From Winogradskyella ursingii (GTDB lineage: Bacteria; Bacteroidota; Bacteroidia; Flavobacteriales; Flavobacteriaceae): DNA of 64,000 nt. The stretch lies in NCBI RefSeq assembly GCF_013403975.1, contig NZ_JABFDH010000004.1, positions 62,001 through 126,000 of the forward strand, given 5' to 3'. Below the pieces are notes generated by a model that made no database searches, was not told where the DNA came from, and worked only from the letters and a program-made list of their open reading frames with translations. A program made the position numbers and the translations under genes. Shown piece by piece: positions 47,099 through 56,838 of the stretch. Within the stretch, counting starts at the first letter, position 1, and every line of letters starts with the position of its first letter.

Positions 47099-48385
47099 AT
47101 GTCAGATAAAGCTACACTAGAAATTAATGGAGAGAAGTATGAATTCCCAATAAAAATTGGTACAGAAAATGAAGTTGCCATAGATATTAAATCATTGAGG
47201 GGTTCAACAAATGGGGTAATCACGATTGATCCGGGTTATAAAAATACAGGAAGCTGTGAAAGTGCTATAACTTTTTTAGACGGTGAAAAAGGTATTTTAA
47301 GATATCGAGGCTACTCTATTGAAGAATTGGCTGAAAAAGCAGATTTTTTAGAAGTCGTATATCTTTTGATTTTTGGTGAATTGCCAACGCAAGATCAGCT
47401 CGATAAGTTTGAGAGTGACATCAAGGAAAGATCTATGGTAGATGATGATGTAAAAAAGATTTTAGATGCGTTTCCAAAGTCAGCACATCCAATGGGTGTT
47501 CTATCATCTCTAACAAGTGCTTTAACGGCATTTTATCCATCATCTGTAGATGTTAATTCAGAAGATGACATGTATAATGCCATCGTTAGGATTTTGGCTA
47601 AATTTCCAATACTTGTAGCTTGGACCATGCGTAAAAAGCATGGTCTACCATTAGAATATGGTGATGATAATCTTGGTTATGTAGAGAATGTGCTAAAAAT
47701 GATGTTCAAAAAACCTAGTAGTGATTACGAGCAAAACCCAATATTGGTGAACGCTTTAGACAAGTTACTCATCTTACATGCAGATCACGAACAAAACTGT
47801 TCTACATCTACAGTAAGAATAGCAGGTTCTTCACATGCAGGTTTATTTGTGTCTTTAGCATCCGGTATTTCGGCACTTTGGGGACCGTTGCATGGTGGTG
47901 CAAATCAAGCAGTATTAGAAATGCTAGAAGCTATCAAGCAGGATGGAGGTGATACTAAAAAATACATGGCCAAGGCCAAGGACAAAAATGATCCATTCCG
48001 ACTTATGGGCTTTGGGCACCGTGTATATAAAAACTTTGATCCACGCGCCAAAATAATAAAAAAAGCTGCTGATGAAGTTTTGAACGATTTAGGTGTAGAA
48101 GACCCTATTTTGGATATAGCAAAAGGACTAGAAAAAGAAGCATTGGAGGATCCATATTTTGTGGATAGAAAATTGTATCCAAATGTTGATTTCTATTCTG
48201 GTATTATTTATAGAGCGATGGGCATACCAGTTGAAATGTTTACTGTAATGTTTGCGTTAGGTCGTTTACCAGGCTGGATTGCACAATGGCGCGAAATGCG
48301 CATGCGCAATGAGCCTATAGGAAGACCAAGACAGCTTTATATTGGTGCAACACACAGACCTTTTAAGTCTATTGAGAAAAGATAA
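47099..48385 (+). CDS. gltA: Citrate synthase
   Basis: A 428-residue type II citrate synthase, entry enzyme of the TCA cycle. The first catalytic histidine lies in LHADHEQNCSTSTVRIAGSS, the second in GPLHGGANQAVLEML, and the aspartate in GFGHRVYKNFDPRAKI. VEMFTVMFALGRLPGWIAQW is typical of the C-terminal part. A weak promoter (TAAATTTA near 47050) precedes it. Confidence 0.96.
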   Translation: MSDKATLEINGEKYEFPIKIGTENEVAIDIKSLRGSTNGVITIDPGYKNTGSCESAITFLDGEKGILRYRGYSIEELAEKADFLEVVYLLIFGELPTQDQLDKFESDIKERSMVDDDVKKILDAFPKSAHPMGVLSSLTSALTAFYPSSVDVNSEDDMYNAIVRILAKFPILVAWTMRKKHGLPLEYGDDNLGYVENVLKMMFKKPSSDYEQNPILVNALDKLLILHADHEQNCSTSTVRIAGSSHAGLFVSLASGISALWGPLHGGANQAVLEMLEAIKQDGGDTKKYMAKAKDKNDPFRLMGFGHRVYKNFDPRAKIIKKAADEVLNDLGVEDPILDIAKGLEKEALEDPYFVDRKLYPNVDFYSGIIYRAMGIPVEMFTVMFALGRLPGWIAQWREMRMRNEPIGRPRQLYIGATHRPFKSIEKR

Positions 48386-48402
48386 TTAATAAACAAATCT
48401 AA

Positions 48403-48434
48403 CAAAAGCTTCATAAATTTTATGAGGCTTTTTG
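48403..48434 (+). terminator. Terminator after gltA
   Basis: AAAGCTTCATAAA and TTTATGAGGCTTT pair with a single G-U position and run into a T-rich stretch, 18 bases after the gltA stop. Confidence 0.8.
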
Positions 48435-48448
48435 TATTTTGCTATGCT

Positions 48449-49360
48449 ATGAAATTAAATATCCAGAACGAAACATCTCGACTTAGAGCTGTAATTTTAG
48501 GGACTGCGAAAAGTAACGGCCCAATACCAGGTATAGAAGAGGCTTATGATCCTAAATCTGCCGAACATATTCTCGCTGGTTCGTATCCTAAAGAGGATGA
48601 TATGATTATTGAAATGGAAGCAGTTGCTAGGGTTTTTGAAAAGTATGATGTAACGGTTTACAGGCCAGAAATTATAAATGATTATAATCAAATATTTACG
48701 CGTGATATTGCTTTTGTAATAGAAAACAAATTTATTAAAGCCAATATTTTACCAGACCGTGATCGAGAATACGAGGCGATCAAATATGTTATTCAGAAAA
48801 TTGATGAAGAGGATGTTATCGTTCTTCCACCTGAATGTCACGTTGAGGGAGGTGATGTCATGTTATGGAACGATTACATTTTTATTGGCACCTATTCAGG
48901 TGAGGATTACTCTGACTATATAACTGCTCGAACTAATATGGACGCCGTAATTGAGATACAAGAACTTTTTCCTCATAAAACAGTTAAGTCTTTTGAACTA
49001 AGAAAATCCAATACTAATGCCAAGGAAAATGCACTTCATTTGGATTGTTGTTTTCAGCCGGTAGGAACAGATAAGGCCATTTTGCACAAGAATGGATTTT
49101 TAGTAGAAAAAGAATACAAATGGTTATTAAATTTTTTCGGAAAGGAAAACGTCTTTGAGATTACCAAAGAGGAAATGTATCACATGAACAGTAATGTGTT
49201 TTCAATTTCTGAAAACGTCGTGATTTCTGAAAGAAATTTTACTAGATTAAATACCTGGTTGAGGGATAAGGGTTTTACTGTTGAAGAAGTACCTTACGCA
49301 GAAATTGCAAAACAAGAAGGATTATTACGTTGTTCAACCTTGCCGCTCATAAGAGATTAA
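48449..49360 (+). CDS. Guanidino-modifying enzyme (DDAH/arginine deiminase family)
   Basis: A 303-residue protein of the amidinotransferase-like superfamily. The acidic/histidine part of the active site is in VEGGDVMLW and ALHLDCCFQPVG, and the catalytic cysteine is in LLRCSTLPLIRD at the C-terminus. This fits dimethylarginine dimethylaminohydrolase-like enzymes or arginine deiminase relatives. I chose the ATG at 48449 because the in-frame ATG at 48422 lies inside the gltA terminator. It is probably cytosolic; the true substrate (arginine, methylarginine or other guanidino compound) is not set. Confidence 0.82.
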   Translation: MKLNIQNETSRLRAVILGTAKSNGPIPGIEEAYDPKSAEHILAGSYPKEDDMIIEMEAVARVFEKYDVTVYRPEIINDYNQIFTRDIAFVIENKFIKANILPDRDREYEAIKYVIQKIDEEDVIVLPPECHVEGGDVMLWNDYIFIGTYSGEDYSDYITARTNMDAVIEIQELFPHKTVKSFELRKSNTNAKENALHLDCCFQPVGTDKAILHKNGFLVEKEYKWLLNFFGKENVFEITKEEMYHMNSNVFSISENVVISERNFTRLNTWLRDKGFTVEEVPYAEIAKQEGLLRCSTLPLIRD

Positions 49361-49365
49361 TAACC

Positions 49366-49632
49366 CTATTTTCGATATAGAAAATAATTGTTGACCAAGT
49401 CTATGTATTCTTGTTTTGCTTCATCTTCGGTGATGTCTTTTATCTGAAAAAGAGCATTAGTCTTAAATGCATTTATAATCGGTTTTCTGCTACTTGGACG
49501 GCCATAATCATTGGTTGCTTTTTTGTAGTACGCATAAAGCCTGAGTAGAAAATCTGCAGGAAAAGGTTCTGCGTGGTCGTTTACACGATCTACAGCTGCT
49601 TCAAACTCTATGTCTAATTCTTCAGAACTCAT
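49366..49632 (-). CDS. Acyl-CoA-binding protein-like
   Basis: An 88-residue protein resembling acyl-CoA-binding proteins (ACBP). It has the four-helix pattern with LRLYAYYKKATNDYGRPS (the YKQAT motif region), and KQEYIDLVNNYF at the end. It overlaps the psd gene by 4 bases and ends the rsfS-ftsH-cdsA-psd cluster, in keeping with a role in lipid metabolism. Confidence 0.8.
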   Translation of the reverse strand: MSSEELDIEFEAAVDRVNDHAEPFPADFLLRLYAYYKKATNDYGRPSSRKPIINAFKTNALFQIKDITEDEAKQEYIDLVNNYFLYRK

Positions 49633-50282
49633 TTCATTTCTGCAATCACACTTTCGCCACCACGTACTTTTTGGTTAAGTTGTACTTTAATTTCAGCATC
49701 TAACGGTAAAAATAAATCTACTCGTGACCCAAATTTAATAAATCCAGAATCTGCACCTTGTACAGCCTTGGTGTCTATAATAGCATAGTTAACAATACGT
49801 TTTGCCATAGCGCCTGCAATCTGCCTATAAAGAACTTTTCCGAAATTTTCGTTTTCCACGACCACAGTTGTTCGTTCGTTTTCCTCACTAGATTTAGGGT
49901 GCCAAGCTACTAAATATTTTCCAGGATGGTATTTGCTGTAAGTAATATTTCCACTCACAGGATATCTAGTAACGTGTACATTTATTGGAGACATAAAGAT
50001 TGATACCTGTATACGTTTTTCTTTGAAAACTTCATTCTCTATGACTTCTTCTATTACCACAACTTTGCCATCTACAGGAGATAAGGCTTGCTTTTCATTA
50101 GACTGTGTTTTTCGCTTCGGATTTCGGAAAAATTGAAGAATAAGAAGAAACAAAATGAGAATAACAATCAAAGAGACTGTTCTAAACCACTCATTTGTAG
50201 CATATGAATCAATTAAGAAAAATAGCGCCACTACAATTACCAGTGAAATGAAAATGATTTTATAACCTTCTTTATGAAACAT
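49629..50282 (-). CDS. psd: Phosphatidylserine decarboxylase family protein
   Basis: A 217-residue protein of the pyruvoyl-dependent decarboxylase family that makes phosphatidylethanolamine. It has two N-terminal hydrophobic segments (about 8-25 and 33-48), LSPVDGKVVVIEEV, PINVHVTRYPVSGNI and ADSGFIKFGSRVDLFLP. Self-cleavage should occur at the Gly-Ser of FGSR, in the short-type family without the LGST motif. It overlaps cdsA by 11 bases. Confidence 0.9.
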   Translation of the reverse strand: MFHKEGYKIIFISLVIVVALFFLIDSYATNEWFRTVSLIVILILFLLILQFFRNPKRKTQSNEKQALSPVDGKVVVIEEVIENEVFKEKRIQVSIFMSPINVHVTRYPVSGNITYSKYHPGKYLVAWHPKSSEENERTTVVVENENFGKVLYRQIAGAMAKRIVNYAIIDTKAVQGADSGFIKFGSRVDLFLPLDAEIKVQLNQKVRGGESVIAEMK

Positions 50283-51090
50283 AACTTACAATTCTTAAAA
50301 ATAAATAAAAAAATGGCGCTGCAAAAATAAGACTATCTAATCGGTCTAATAATCCTCCATGTCCTGGCATGATTACACCACTATCCTTAACACCGGCCTG
50401 CCGCTTAAATTTAGACTCAATTAAATCGCCTAAAGTGCCAAAAACACTTACTATTATGGCCAACATCAACCAGTTATTAAAACGTAAAGTATCTGTATAT
50501 GTGGCAATAAAATAACTAGCAACCGCAGCAAAAAATAGTCCACCTAAAAAGCCTTCAACGGTTTTCTTTGGTGAAATGCTTGGAAACAATTTTTGTTTTC
50601 CAAAGTTTTTGCCTATTACATAAGCCGCGCTATCGTTAACCCAGACTAAAACGAAGCCACCTAAAAGTATAAAGGGTGTAAACTTGTCTTCAAAATTTGA
50701 AATCAGTGCCATAAATATAAATCCACTTGTAAGGTAAAAGGTCGTGGCTATATATCTTTTTGATTCGAATAAAGGTATTTTTTTTTCAGCAAATAAATCT
50801 TTTATGAGTATTAAATTAACGAAAATCGTAATGACCAAAAGTATTTGTGTCGCTTCATTGCTACCCCTAAAATTTGAGCTCAAACATGCATATGCTACAA
50901 ACCCATATAATAATATAAAGATAATATATTGGGCAAAAGAGTGAAGTTTGATAAGTTTGCTAAATTCTACTAAACATAACAATCCAAATATTGCCAATAT
51001 ACTAATGAGTGCTTCCTGCATATAAAGAGAGCCAATGAGCAATGCAACATAAATAAATCCAGAAATGGCTCTAATAAAAAATTCTTTCAT
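50272..51090 (-). CDS. cdsA: Phosphatidate cytidylyltransferase
   Basis: A 272-residue inner-membrane enzyme that makes CDP-diacylglycerol from phosphatidate. About seven hydrophobic segments are seen, and the C-terminal signature SKFKRQAGVKDSGVIMPGHG with GGLLDRLDSLIFA is intact. It shares a base with the LUD gene upstream and overlaps psd downstream, so phospholipid steps are co-expressed. Confidence 0.95.
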   Translation of the reverse strand: MKEFFIRAISGFIYVALLIGSLYMQEALISILAIFGLLCLVEFSKLIKLHSFAQYIIFILLYGFVAYACLSSNFRGSNEATQILLVITIFVNLILIKDLFAEKKIPLFESKRYIATTFYLTSGFIFMALISNFEDKFTPFILLGGFVLVWVNDSAAYVIGKNFGKQKLFPSISPKKTVEGFLGGLFFAAVASYFIATYTDTLRFNNWLMLAIIVSVFGTLGDLIESKFKRQAGVKDSGVIMPGHGGLLDRLDSLIFAAPFFYLFLRIVSYVS

Positions 51091-51698
51091 TACAAATCCT
51101 CTAATAAGAGTAAATAAAGATTTTTAGAACTGCTGCCATAAGAAAGGAAATCTTTGTCTTCAGCTGTTTTGAAGTGCTTTATAGTGGTAATATTGGTAGG
51201 AATTGAAGACTTACTTTTGGCTTTTATACCTTTTAGTCCTTCACCTATATTTTCTACAAATTGACTGGTAGTAGCGTAAATTATGAAATTAGTAGGTAGT
51301 TCTCTTAATTTTTTTTCGGCGATTTGATTGGATGAAATCAACAGGGACCCATCATCAGAAATTAAGTACTCACAAGTTGAGAGAAAATAAGCGCTTTCAG
51401 ATGCCTTTTTTGTGGTTTCAAGATTAAAATCTTTGAACAGATCGGACAATCGCTTGTCTATAAGAAAAACTTTTTCGTTTTGCCATTTGTTTTCTTTTAA
51501 AATGGCATTAAAACTATCCTTGATTTCATTAATATTTTCGCAGTATAAAAATTTGCCTCCGTTAGCTTTAAAATTAATCGTAAAACGCTCATCTGCAGGC
51601 AACTTTATTTCTGGCATGTATTTGCCACGCTCTTGATTTGGTACATTTTCTTCGGAATCATCAGACTTCTTCCCAAAAATTTTACGAAATAAGCTCAT
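51090..51698 (-). CDS. LUD-domain protein
   Basis: A 202-residue cytosolic protein with a LUD (LutC/YkgG-like) domain over about residues 85-200. It ends in YLLLLEDL, and ISDDGSLLISSNQ and FIIYATTSQFVENIGEGL are the visible landmarks. The family is tied to lactate utilisation in other bacteria, but no lutA/lutB is near and the setting (ftsH, cdsA) suggests a different role. Confidence 0.78.
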   Translation of the reverse strand: MSLFRKIFGKKSDDSEENVPNQERGKYMPEIKLPADERFTINFKANGGKFLYCENINEIKDSFNAILKENKWQNEKVFLIDKRLSDLFKDFNLETTKKASESAYFLSTCEYLISDDGSLLISSNQIAEKKLRELPTNFIIYATTSQFVENIGEGLKGIKAKSKSSIPTNITTIKHFKTAEDKDFLSYGSSSKNLYLLLLEDL

Positions 51699-51740
51699 TC
51701 AACAGTTGCTATTAATCAAAATTTCGATTTTCTCAAATAT

Positions 51741-51782
51741 AAAAAAACTTAAACTAACATTAGAGCCAATTTAAGTTTTTTA
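51741..51782. terminator. Terminator-like hairpin between ftsH and the LUD gene
   Basis: AAAAAACTTAAA and TTTAAGTTTTTT form a stem with a 17-base loop in the 103-base gap. The A-run/T-run symmetry allows it to act on either strand. It would reduce read-through from ftsH into the lipid genes. Confidence 0.55.
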
Positions 51783-51801
51783 TAATGATGGAGGATTGAG
51801 T

Positions 51802-53757
51802 TTATTCTTCTTCCTCTTTTATTATTTCGGACATAGATTCACTCTTTTCAAAAGCACGTTTTCCGAAGATTTTTTCAAGATTATCTTTAAATATTACTTC
51901 TTTTTCTAATAGTACTTCTGCAAGTTCAGTTAACTTGTCTTTATTGTTTTTAAGTAATTCAATAGCTCGTTGATACTGCTTTTCTATAATATCAGAAATC
52001 TCCTTATCAATCAATTCAGCGGTTTGCTCACTATACGGTTTAGTAAACCCATATTCTGATTGGCCCGAGGAATCATAATATGTAAGATTACCTACTTTTT
52101 CACTAAGTCCATACACTGTAACCATTGCTCTGGCTTGTTTAGTTACCTTTTCTAAATCACTTAAGGCGCCAGTTGAAATTTCATCAAAAATCACTTTTTC
52201 AGCAGCTCTACCACCTAAGGCAGCGCACATTTCGTCCAGCATTTGCTCTGGTCTTACGATTAACCGCTCTTCAGGTAAATACCAAGCAGCGCCTAATGAA
52301 CGACCCCTTGGCACAATGGTAACTTTTACCAATGGTGCAGCGTGTTCTAACATCCAACTTACAGTTGCATGACCAGCTTCGTGAAAGGCAACGGCACGTT
52401 TTTCGTCTGGAGTTATAATTTTATTTTTCTTTTCAAGTCCACCCACAATACGGTCAACAGCATCCAAGAAATCTTGTTTGTTTACAGCTTTTTTACCTTT
52501 TCTCGCAGCTATCAATGCAGCTTCATTACATACGTTGGCAATATCTGCACCAGAGAAACCTGGTGTTTGTTTCGCCAAGAAATCGATGTCTAAAGTTTCT
52601 TCTTTTTTAAGCGGACGTAAATGCACTTCAAAAATTTCTTTACGTTCTCTAACATCTGGAAGATCTACATAGATTTGACGATCAAAACGTCCTGCACGCA
52701 TAAGTGCACTATCTAAAACATCGGCACGGTTAGTTGCTGCCAATACAATCACATTGGTATTTGTACCAAAACCATCCATCTCCGTAAGAAGTTGATTCAG
52801 TGTGTTTTCACGTTCATCGTTAGATCCTGAGAAGTTATTTTTACCTCTTGCTCTACCGATTGCGTCAATTTCATCAATAAAAATAATGGAAGGTGATTTT
52901 TCTTTTGCTTGTTTAAATAAATCCCTAACACGTGAAGCACCAACACCAACAAACATCTCTACAAAGTCAGAACCTGACAATGAGAAAAACGGTACTTTAG
53001 CTTCACCTGCAACGGCTTTTGCTAATAACGTTTTACCAGTTCCTGGAGGACCTACTAAAAGTGCACCTTTTGGAATTTTACCACCTAATGAAGTATATTT
53101 CTCTGGGAATTTTAAGAAATCTACTATCTCTTGGACTTCCTCTTTTGCTCCTTCTAAACCAGCCACGTCTTTAAAGGATGTTTTTGTATCGCTCTTTTCG
53201 TCAAATAGTTTAGCTTTTGACTTTCCGATATTAAAGATCTGTCCGCCAGCACCACCACCTCCGCCAGAAGACATACGGCGCATAATAAATATCCATACAC
53301 CAATAATCAACACAAATGGTAGTAGCGTTAATAGAAAGTCTCCCCAAACATTATGTTCTGTCTTAAAAGAAACAGGAACATCAATATTCTGTTCTGCTTT
53401 TATTTTTGCTATTTCTTCTTGAAATAAAGTTAAATCCCCAAACTCAAATTTATAATTTGGCGCTGGTGAAACCGATGGTAAAATAGAATTTGGTTTAGAT
53501 TTTTTGTGAATGGTCTGTTCTTCAGCTTCATCAGTCAAATATACATTAGCCTCACGGTTATTTACAATTTCTACTTTTTTAACATCACCTTGACGCAAAT
53601 AGGTGAAAAATTCATTTGGTGTAGTTTCCGTTCCAGTAGAATCTCCAAAACCACCAGAAAATAGCTGAATTGAGATAAATACTGCAATTATGATTCCGTA
53701 GATCCAATACGGATTCATCTTTGGTTTTTTGTTTAAATTTTTATTTTCTTTAGCCAT
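51802..53757 (-). CDS. ftsH: ATP-dependent zinc metalloprotease FtsH
   Basis: A 651-residue membrane-bound AAA+ protease that degrades misfolded membrane and regulatory proteins. Transmembrane segments lie at about 17-34 and 141-159. Walker A is GPPGTGKT (236-243), Walker B is IIFIDEID (291-298) and the zinc site is HEAGH (459-463). The glycine-rich linker [12 protein letters not shown] after the second segment is typical of Bacteroidota. It is normal in length and follows rsfS by 30 bases. Confidence 0.98.
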   Translation of the reverse strand: MAKENKNLNKKPKMNPYWIYGIIIAVFISIQLFSGGFGDSTGTETTPNEFFTYLRQGDVKKVEIVNNREANVYLTDEAEEQTIHKKSKPNSILPSVSPAPNYKFEFGDLTLFQEEIAKIKAEQNIDVPVSFKTEHNVWGDFLLTLLPFVLIIGVWIFIMRRMSSGGGGGAGGQIFNIGKSKAKLFDEKSDTKTSFKDVAGLEGAKEEVQEIVDFLKFPEKYTSLGGKIPKGALLVGPPGTGKTLLAKAVAGEAKVPFFSLSGSDFVEMFVGVGASRVRDLFKQAKEKSPSIIFIDEIDAIGRARGKNNFSGSNDERENTLNQLLTEMDGFGTNTNVIVLAATNRADVLDSALMRAGRFDRQIYVDLPDVRERKEIFEVHLRPLKKEETLDIDFLAKQTPGFSGADIANVCNEAALIAARKGKKAVNKQDFLDAVDRIVGGLEKKNKIITPDEKRAVAFHEAGHATVSWMLEHAAPLVKVTIVPRGRSLGAAWYLPEERLIVRPEQMLDEMCAALGGRAAEKVIFDEISTGALSDLEKVTKQARAMVTVYGLSEKVGNLTYYDSSGQSEYGFTKPYSEQTAELIDKEISDIIEKQYQRAIELLKNNKDKLTELAEVLLEKEVIFKDNLEKIFGKRAFEKSESMSEIIKEEEE

Positions 53758-53787
53758 AGCGTTGCCGCAAATGCGGTAATCTTAAAT

Positions 53788-54159
53788 TTAGTAACTTGTT
53801 TCTATTTGGGTAGTCTTAGCGTCACCCCAAAGACTCTCTATATCATAGTACTCTCTAATGTGTTTTTGAAACACATGTACCACAACATTGACATAATCCA
53901 TTAATATCCACTCTGCATTGTCAGTACCTTCAACATGCCATGGTTTGTCCTTAAGGGTTTTGCTAACTTGTTTTTGTATGGAGTTGACGATTGCGTTTAC
54001 TTGTGTATTTGAAGTACCTTCACAAACAATAAAATAATCGCAAACCGTATTTTCTATCTCTCTTAAATCTAAAATTGTAATTTCTTGTCCTTTAACCTCT
54101 TCTATACCACCTATAATTGTTGTAATGAGTTGGTCTGCATTGGTATTTTCTTTCGTCAT
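53788..54159 (-). CDS. rsfS: Ribosome silencing factor RsfS
   Basis: A 123-residue protein that binds L14 and blocks subunit joining in starved cells. CDYFIVCEGTSNTQVNAI and WILMDYVNVVVHVFQKHIRE are the family landmarks, with WHVEGTDNAEW between. It is directly upstream of ftsH. Confidence 0.95.
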   Translation of the reverse strand: MTKENTNADQLITTIIGGIEEVKGQEITILDLREIENTVCDYFIVCEGTSNTQVNAIVNSIQKQVSKTLKDKPWHVEGTDNAEWILMDYVNVVVHVFQKHIREYYDIESLWGDAKTTQIETSY

Positions 54160-54179
54160 TAAATTGAATTAAATTTGTG

Positions 54180-54187
54180 CAAAGTTA
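54180..54187 (-). promoter_or_regulatory. -7 box of the rsfS-ftsH promoter
   Basis: On the minus strand TAACTTTG followed by CA matches the Bacteroidota -7 box and would give a leader of about 15 bases. TAAATTTG on the plus strand at 54170-54177 could serve birA in the same way, so the two divergent promoters would overlap. No clear TTG lies upstream of either. Confidence 0.45.
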
Positions 54188-54253
54188 TTATTTTTTTAGT
54201 TCATGTAACCTCTTATTGTCATAAGAAAACCATAAAATAAAACCGCGTCTTTA

Positions 54254-54979
54254 ATGTACATAATCAAACTTGATGCCATTGATTCCACAAACAGCTATCT
54301 TAAGAGCATGGCAACCAAAACCTTGCCAAAGGATTATACCATAGTGATGGCAGAATTACAGACAGAAGGACGAGGGCAAATGGGTACCAATTGGCAAGCC
54401 AAATCGGGTGAAAACCTTACGGTTAGTGTATTTAAAAGATTACCAGGCTTTAATATAGAAAAGCAATTTTATATTAGTATGGCGGTTTCTTTGGCAGTTG
54501 CTAAGGCCTTAAAGCGTTTTAAAATTCCTAAAACGCGTATTAAATGGCCAAACGACATTTTGTCAGCAGATAAGAAAATATGCGGAATTCTGATTGAAAA
54601 CGTCATTAAAAACAATAAATTTCAAGGCTCGGTCATTGGTTTAGGAATTAACATAAACCAAAAGTATTTTGAAAATCTACCTAAAGCTAGTTCTATGCAT
54701 TTGCTTTTGGGAACGGTTTTTAACAAGGATGAAGTCTTTTCTGAGGTATTAAAATCTTTAAAGTTCTATTTTGAGAAATTGGAAACAGAAAAATATGCAG
54801 AAATCAAATCTGATTATGAGAAATTATTATTTAAAAGAGATAAACCTTCGACATTTAAAGCTAAGGAAACATTTTCAGGTATAATTAAAGGAGTTCATCC
54901 AAATGGGAAACTAATGGTCTGGACTGAAAATGATATACTTAGATCGTTCGATTTAAAAGAGGTTCAACTGCTTTATTAA
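54254..54979 (+). CDS. birA: Biotin--[acetyl-CoA-carboxylase] ligase
   Basis: A 241-residue enzyme that joins biotin to carboxylase carrier domains. It has DAIDSTNSYLKSM, the ATP/biotin loop ELQTEGRGQMGTNW, KWPNDILSADKKICGILIEN and GLGININ. It lacks the N-terminal DNA-binding domain, so it is a pure ligase and not a repressor. Its stop overlaps the convergent SRPBCC gene by 3 bases. Confidence 0.94.
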   Translation: MYIIKLDAIDSTNSYLKSMATKTLPKDYTIVMAELQTEGRGQMGTNWQAKSGENLTVSVFKRLPGFNIEKQFYISMAVSLAVAKALKRFKIPKTRIKWPNDILSADKKICGILIENVIKNNKFQGSVIGLGININQKYFENLPKASSMHLLLGTVFNKDEVFSEVLKSLKFYFEKLETEKYAEIKSDYEKLLFKRDKPSTFKAKETFSGIIKGVHPNGKLMVWTENDILRSFDLKEVQLLY

Positions 54980-55371
54980 ATTGCGGTTTTCATATTAGTT
55001 ACTAAGGTCTCTATAAACTTTTTTATAGGGCCTTTAATCATCATTGACATCATCGTATTAAATTCTCCACTAAATTCTAATTGCACATCGCTTTTTTCTT
55101 CCTGAGCTCTAGTAATATGTGCGACCAATGCAAAATCCAATTTACCACCTGCAGCACCCAAAACAATTTTGTTATATGGTATTTCTTCTTTCTTTTTCAA
55201 GACGATTTCTGGCATCCCTTTTAGTGCGAATAGAAATTTATCATCACCCAAAACTTCAAACTTACTAATGTTTTCTGGCATTAATTTTTCAAAATTCTTA
55301 ACTTCAGAAAGGAAGTTGTAAGTTTCTTCCGGTGATTTATCTAGGGTTACTTTTGGCGATTCTAAATTCAT
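54976..55371 (-). CDS. SRPBCC-family protein
   Basis: A 131-residue cytosolic protein of the START/SRPBCC helix-grip fold, with KSPEETYNFLSEVKNFEKLM at the start and the C-terminal long helix IKKFIETLVTNMKTA. It follows pyrE by 82 bases. The ligand is unknown; the fold binds hydrophobic molecules in other members. Confidence 0.75.
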   Translation of the reverse strand: MNLESPKVTLDKSPEETYNFLSEVKNFEKLMPENISKFEVLGDDKFLFALKGMPEIVLKKKEEIPYNKIVLGAAGGKLDFALVAHITRAQEEKSDVQLEFSGEFNTMMSMMIKGPIKKFIETLVTNMKTAI

Positions 55372-55453
55372 AATTTATAAGTTTAGTTGTGGATTGGTTT
55401 AGTCATCAAGGTATTTAGCTGATTAAAAATTAAACCATACTTGAGACTCAAGA

Positions 55454-56098
55454 TTATTCTGCTGTCCATTCACTTGGGTTAGAATTCCACTGTGCTAATA
55501 TATGCTGTTGTTTTGAGTTGATATAATTGGTGTCTAAGGCTTGCTCCAATAGGTTTTCGTAATTGCCTAAGGTATGTAGCTCTACTTTAGCATCTTCAAA
55601 ATTTTGTTTAGCTACATCAAAACCATAAGAGAATATTGCAACCATGCCTTTGACGTTCACTTGAGCCTCATTTAAAGCTTTTACCGCATTGAGACTGCTT
55701 TTTCCAGTGCTGATTAAATCTTCTACTACCACTACGTTTTGTCCTTTTTCTATAAAACCTTCAATTTGGTTTTGGCGACCATGTGCTTTAGCTTCGGGTC
55801 TCACGTATACAAATGGTAGGTTAAGATAGTCTGCTACTAGAGCGCCAATGCCAATTGCACCTGTTGCTACTCCTGCAATCACATCTATTTTGCCATAGTG
55901 ATCTTCAATATGTCTAGCCATGGTTTCGCGTATGTAATTTCTAATTACTGGATAGGATAAAATAATTCTATTGTCACAGTAAATAGGCGATTTCCAGCCT
56001 GATGCCCAGGTAAAAGGCTCATCTGGTTGTAACTTTATGGCATTGATTTGCAATAAAACCTCGGCAGTTTGTTTAGCAGTTTCTTTGTTAAAAATCAT
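55454..56098 (-). CDS. pyrE: Orotate phosphoribosyltransferase
   Basis: A 214-residue pyrimidine-synthesis enzyme that joins orotate to PRPP. It has FTWASGWKSPIYCDNRIILS, GVATGAIGIGALVADYL, VRPEAKAHGRQNQIEG and the PRPP motif VVVVEDLISTGKSSLNAV. It is normal in length. Confidence 0.96.
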   Translation of the reverse strand: MIFNKETAKQTAEVLLQINAIKLQPDEPFTWASGWKSPIYCDNRIILSYPVIRNYIRETMARHIEDHYGKIDVIAGVATGAIGIGALVADYLNLPFVYVRPEAKAHGRQNQIEGFIEKGQNVVVVEDLISTGKSSLNAVKALNEAQVNVKGMVAIFSYGFDVAKQNFEDAKVELHTLGNYENLLEQALDTNYINSKQQHILAQWNSNPSEWTAE

Positions 56099-56208
56099 GA
56101 TGCAAAAATAATGTTTTTTGAAGGTTGTGAAATTTTTAATTTAAATTAATTTTCATTTCAAATGCATTCTCATATTTTTACAGAACCAAAGATGTAAGAT
56201 AGCAATCT

Positions 56209-56790
56209 ATGTACACCATTTATGTAGGCGACAAACCTATTATTCTCACTACAGAAAACGAAAAGGAAACAGATTTTAAGTCTTACCTTTTAAAAACTGT
56301 CAATATAGGCAAGGTGATTAAAAAGCTGAATAAAACTGATTTGGCAGCCGTGCATCTAATTCATAAAAATCCGGATAAACTGCTAAAAAAATTCTTGAAA
56401 CTTCTGCCTAATGTTATTGCTGGTGGTGGAAAGGTATATAATGCCAACAAGGAAATTCTTTTCATTTACAGAAACGACAAATGGGACTTACCAAAAGGAA
56501 AAGCAGAAAAAAAAGAATCCATTGAAGAAACAGCTTTGCGTGAAGTGGAAGAGGAGACAGGTGTAAAAGGGTTGGAAATCACAAAGCCATTACCAACCAC
56601 ATACCATATATTTAAACGCAATGGCAAACATAAAATAAAAGTGACCTATTGGTTTGAAATGACTACAGATTTTGAGGGTAAACTCTATCCTGAAGAAAAC
56701 GAAGGCATTACAAGAGTAGAATGGTTGGGCAAACAAGCCTCAACGGAAGCTTTGGAAAACAGCTATGCTAATATTCGGGTTTTGGTTTAG
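56209..56790 (+). CDS. NUDIX hydrolase
   Basis: A 193-residue hydrolase of nucleoside-diphosphate-linked compounds. The Nudix box is GKAEKKESIEETALREVEEE followed by TGV, with the metal-binding glutamates intact. A ~65-residue N-terminal extension precedes the domain, as is usual in flavobacterial members. It diverges from pyrE. The substrate is unknown. Confidence 0.88.
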   Translation: MYTIYVGDKPIILTTENEKETDFKSYLLKTVNIGKVIKKLNKTDLAAVHLIHKNPDKLLKKFLKLLPNVIAGGGKVYNANKEILFIYRNDKWDLPKGKAEKKESIEETALREVEEETGVKGLEITKPLPTTYHIFKRNGKHKIKVTYWFEMTTDFEGKLYPEENEGITRVEWLGKQASTEALENSYANIRVLV

Positions 56791-56838
56791 TCTTCTCAGT
56801 TAAGCATATTAAGCTCACAAATAATAATTCTAGCTCCT

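Noticed and set aside
48422-48448. An earlier start for the guanidino-modifying enzyme at 48422
   Set aside because: It lies in the gltA terminator hairpin; the ATG at 48449 gives a normal family start.
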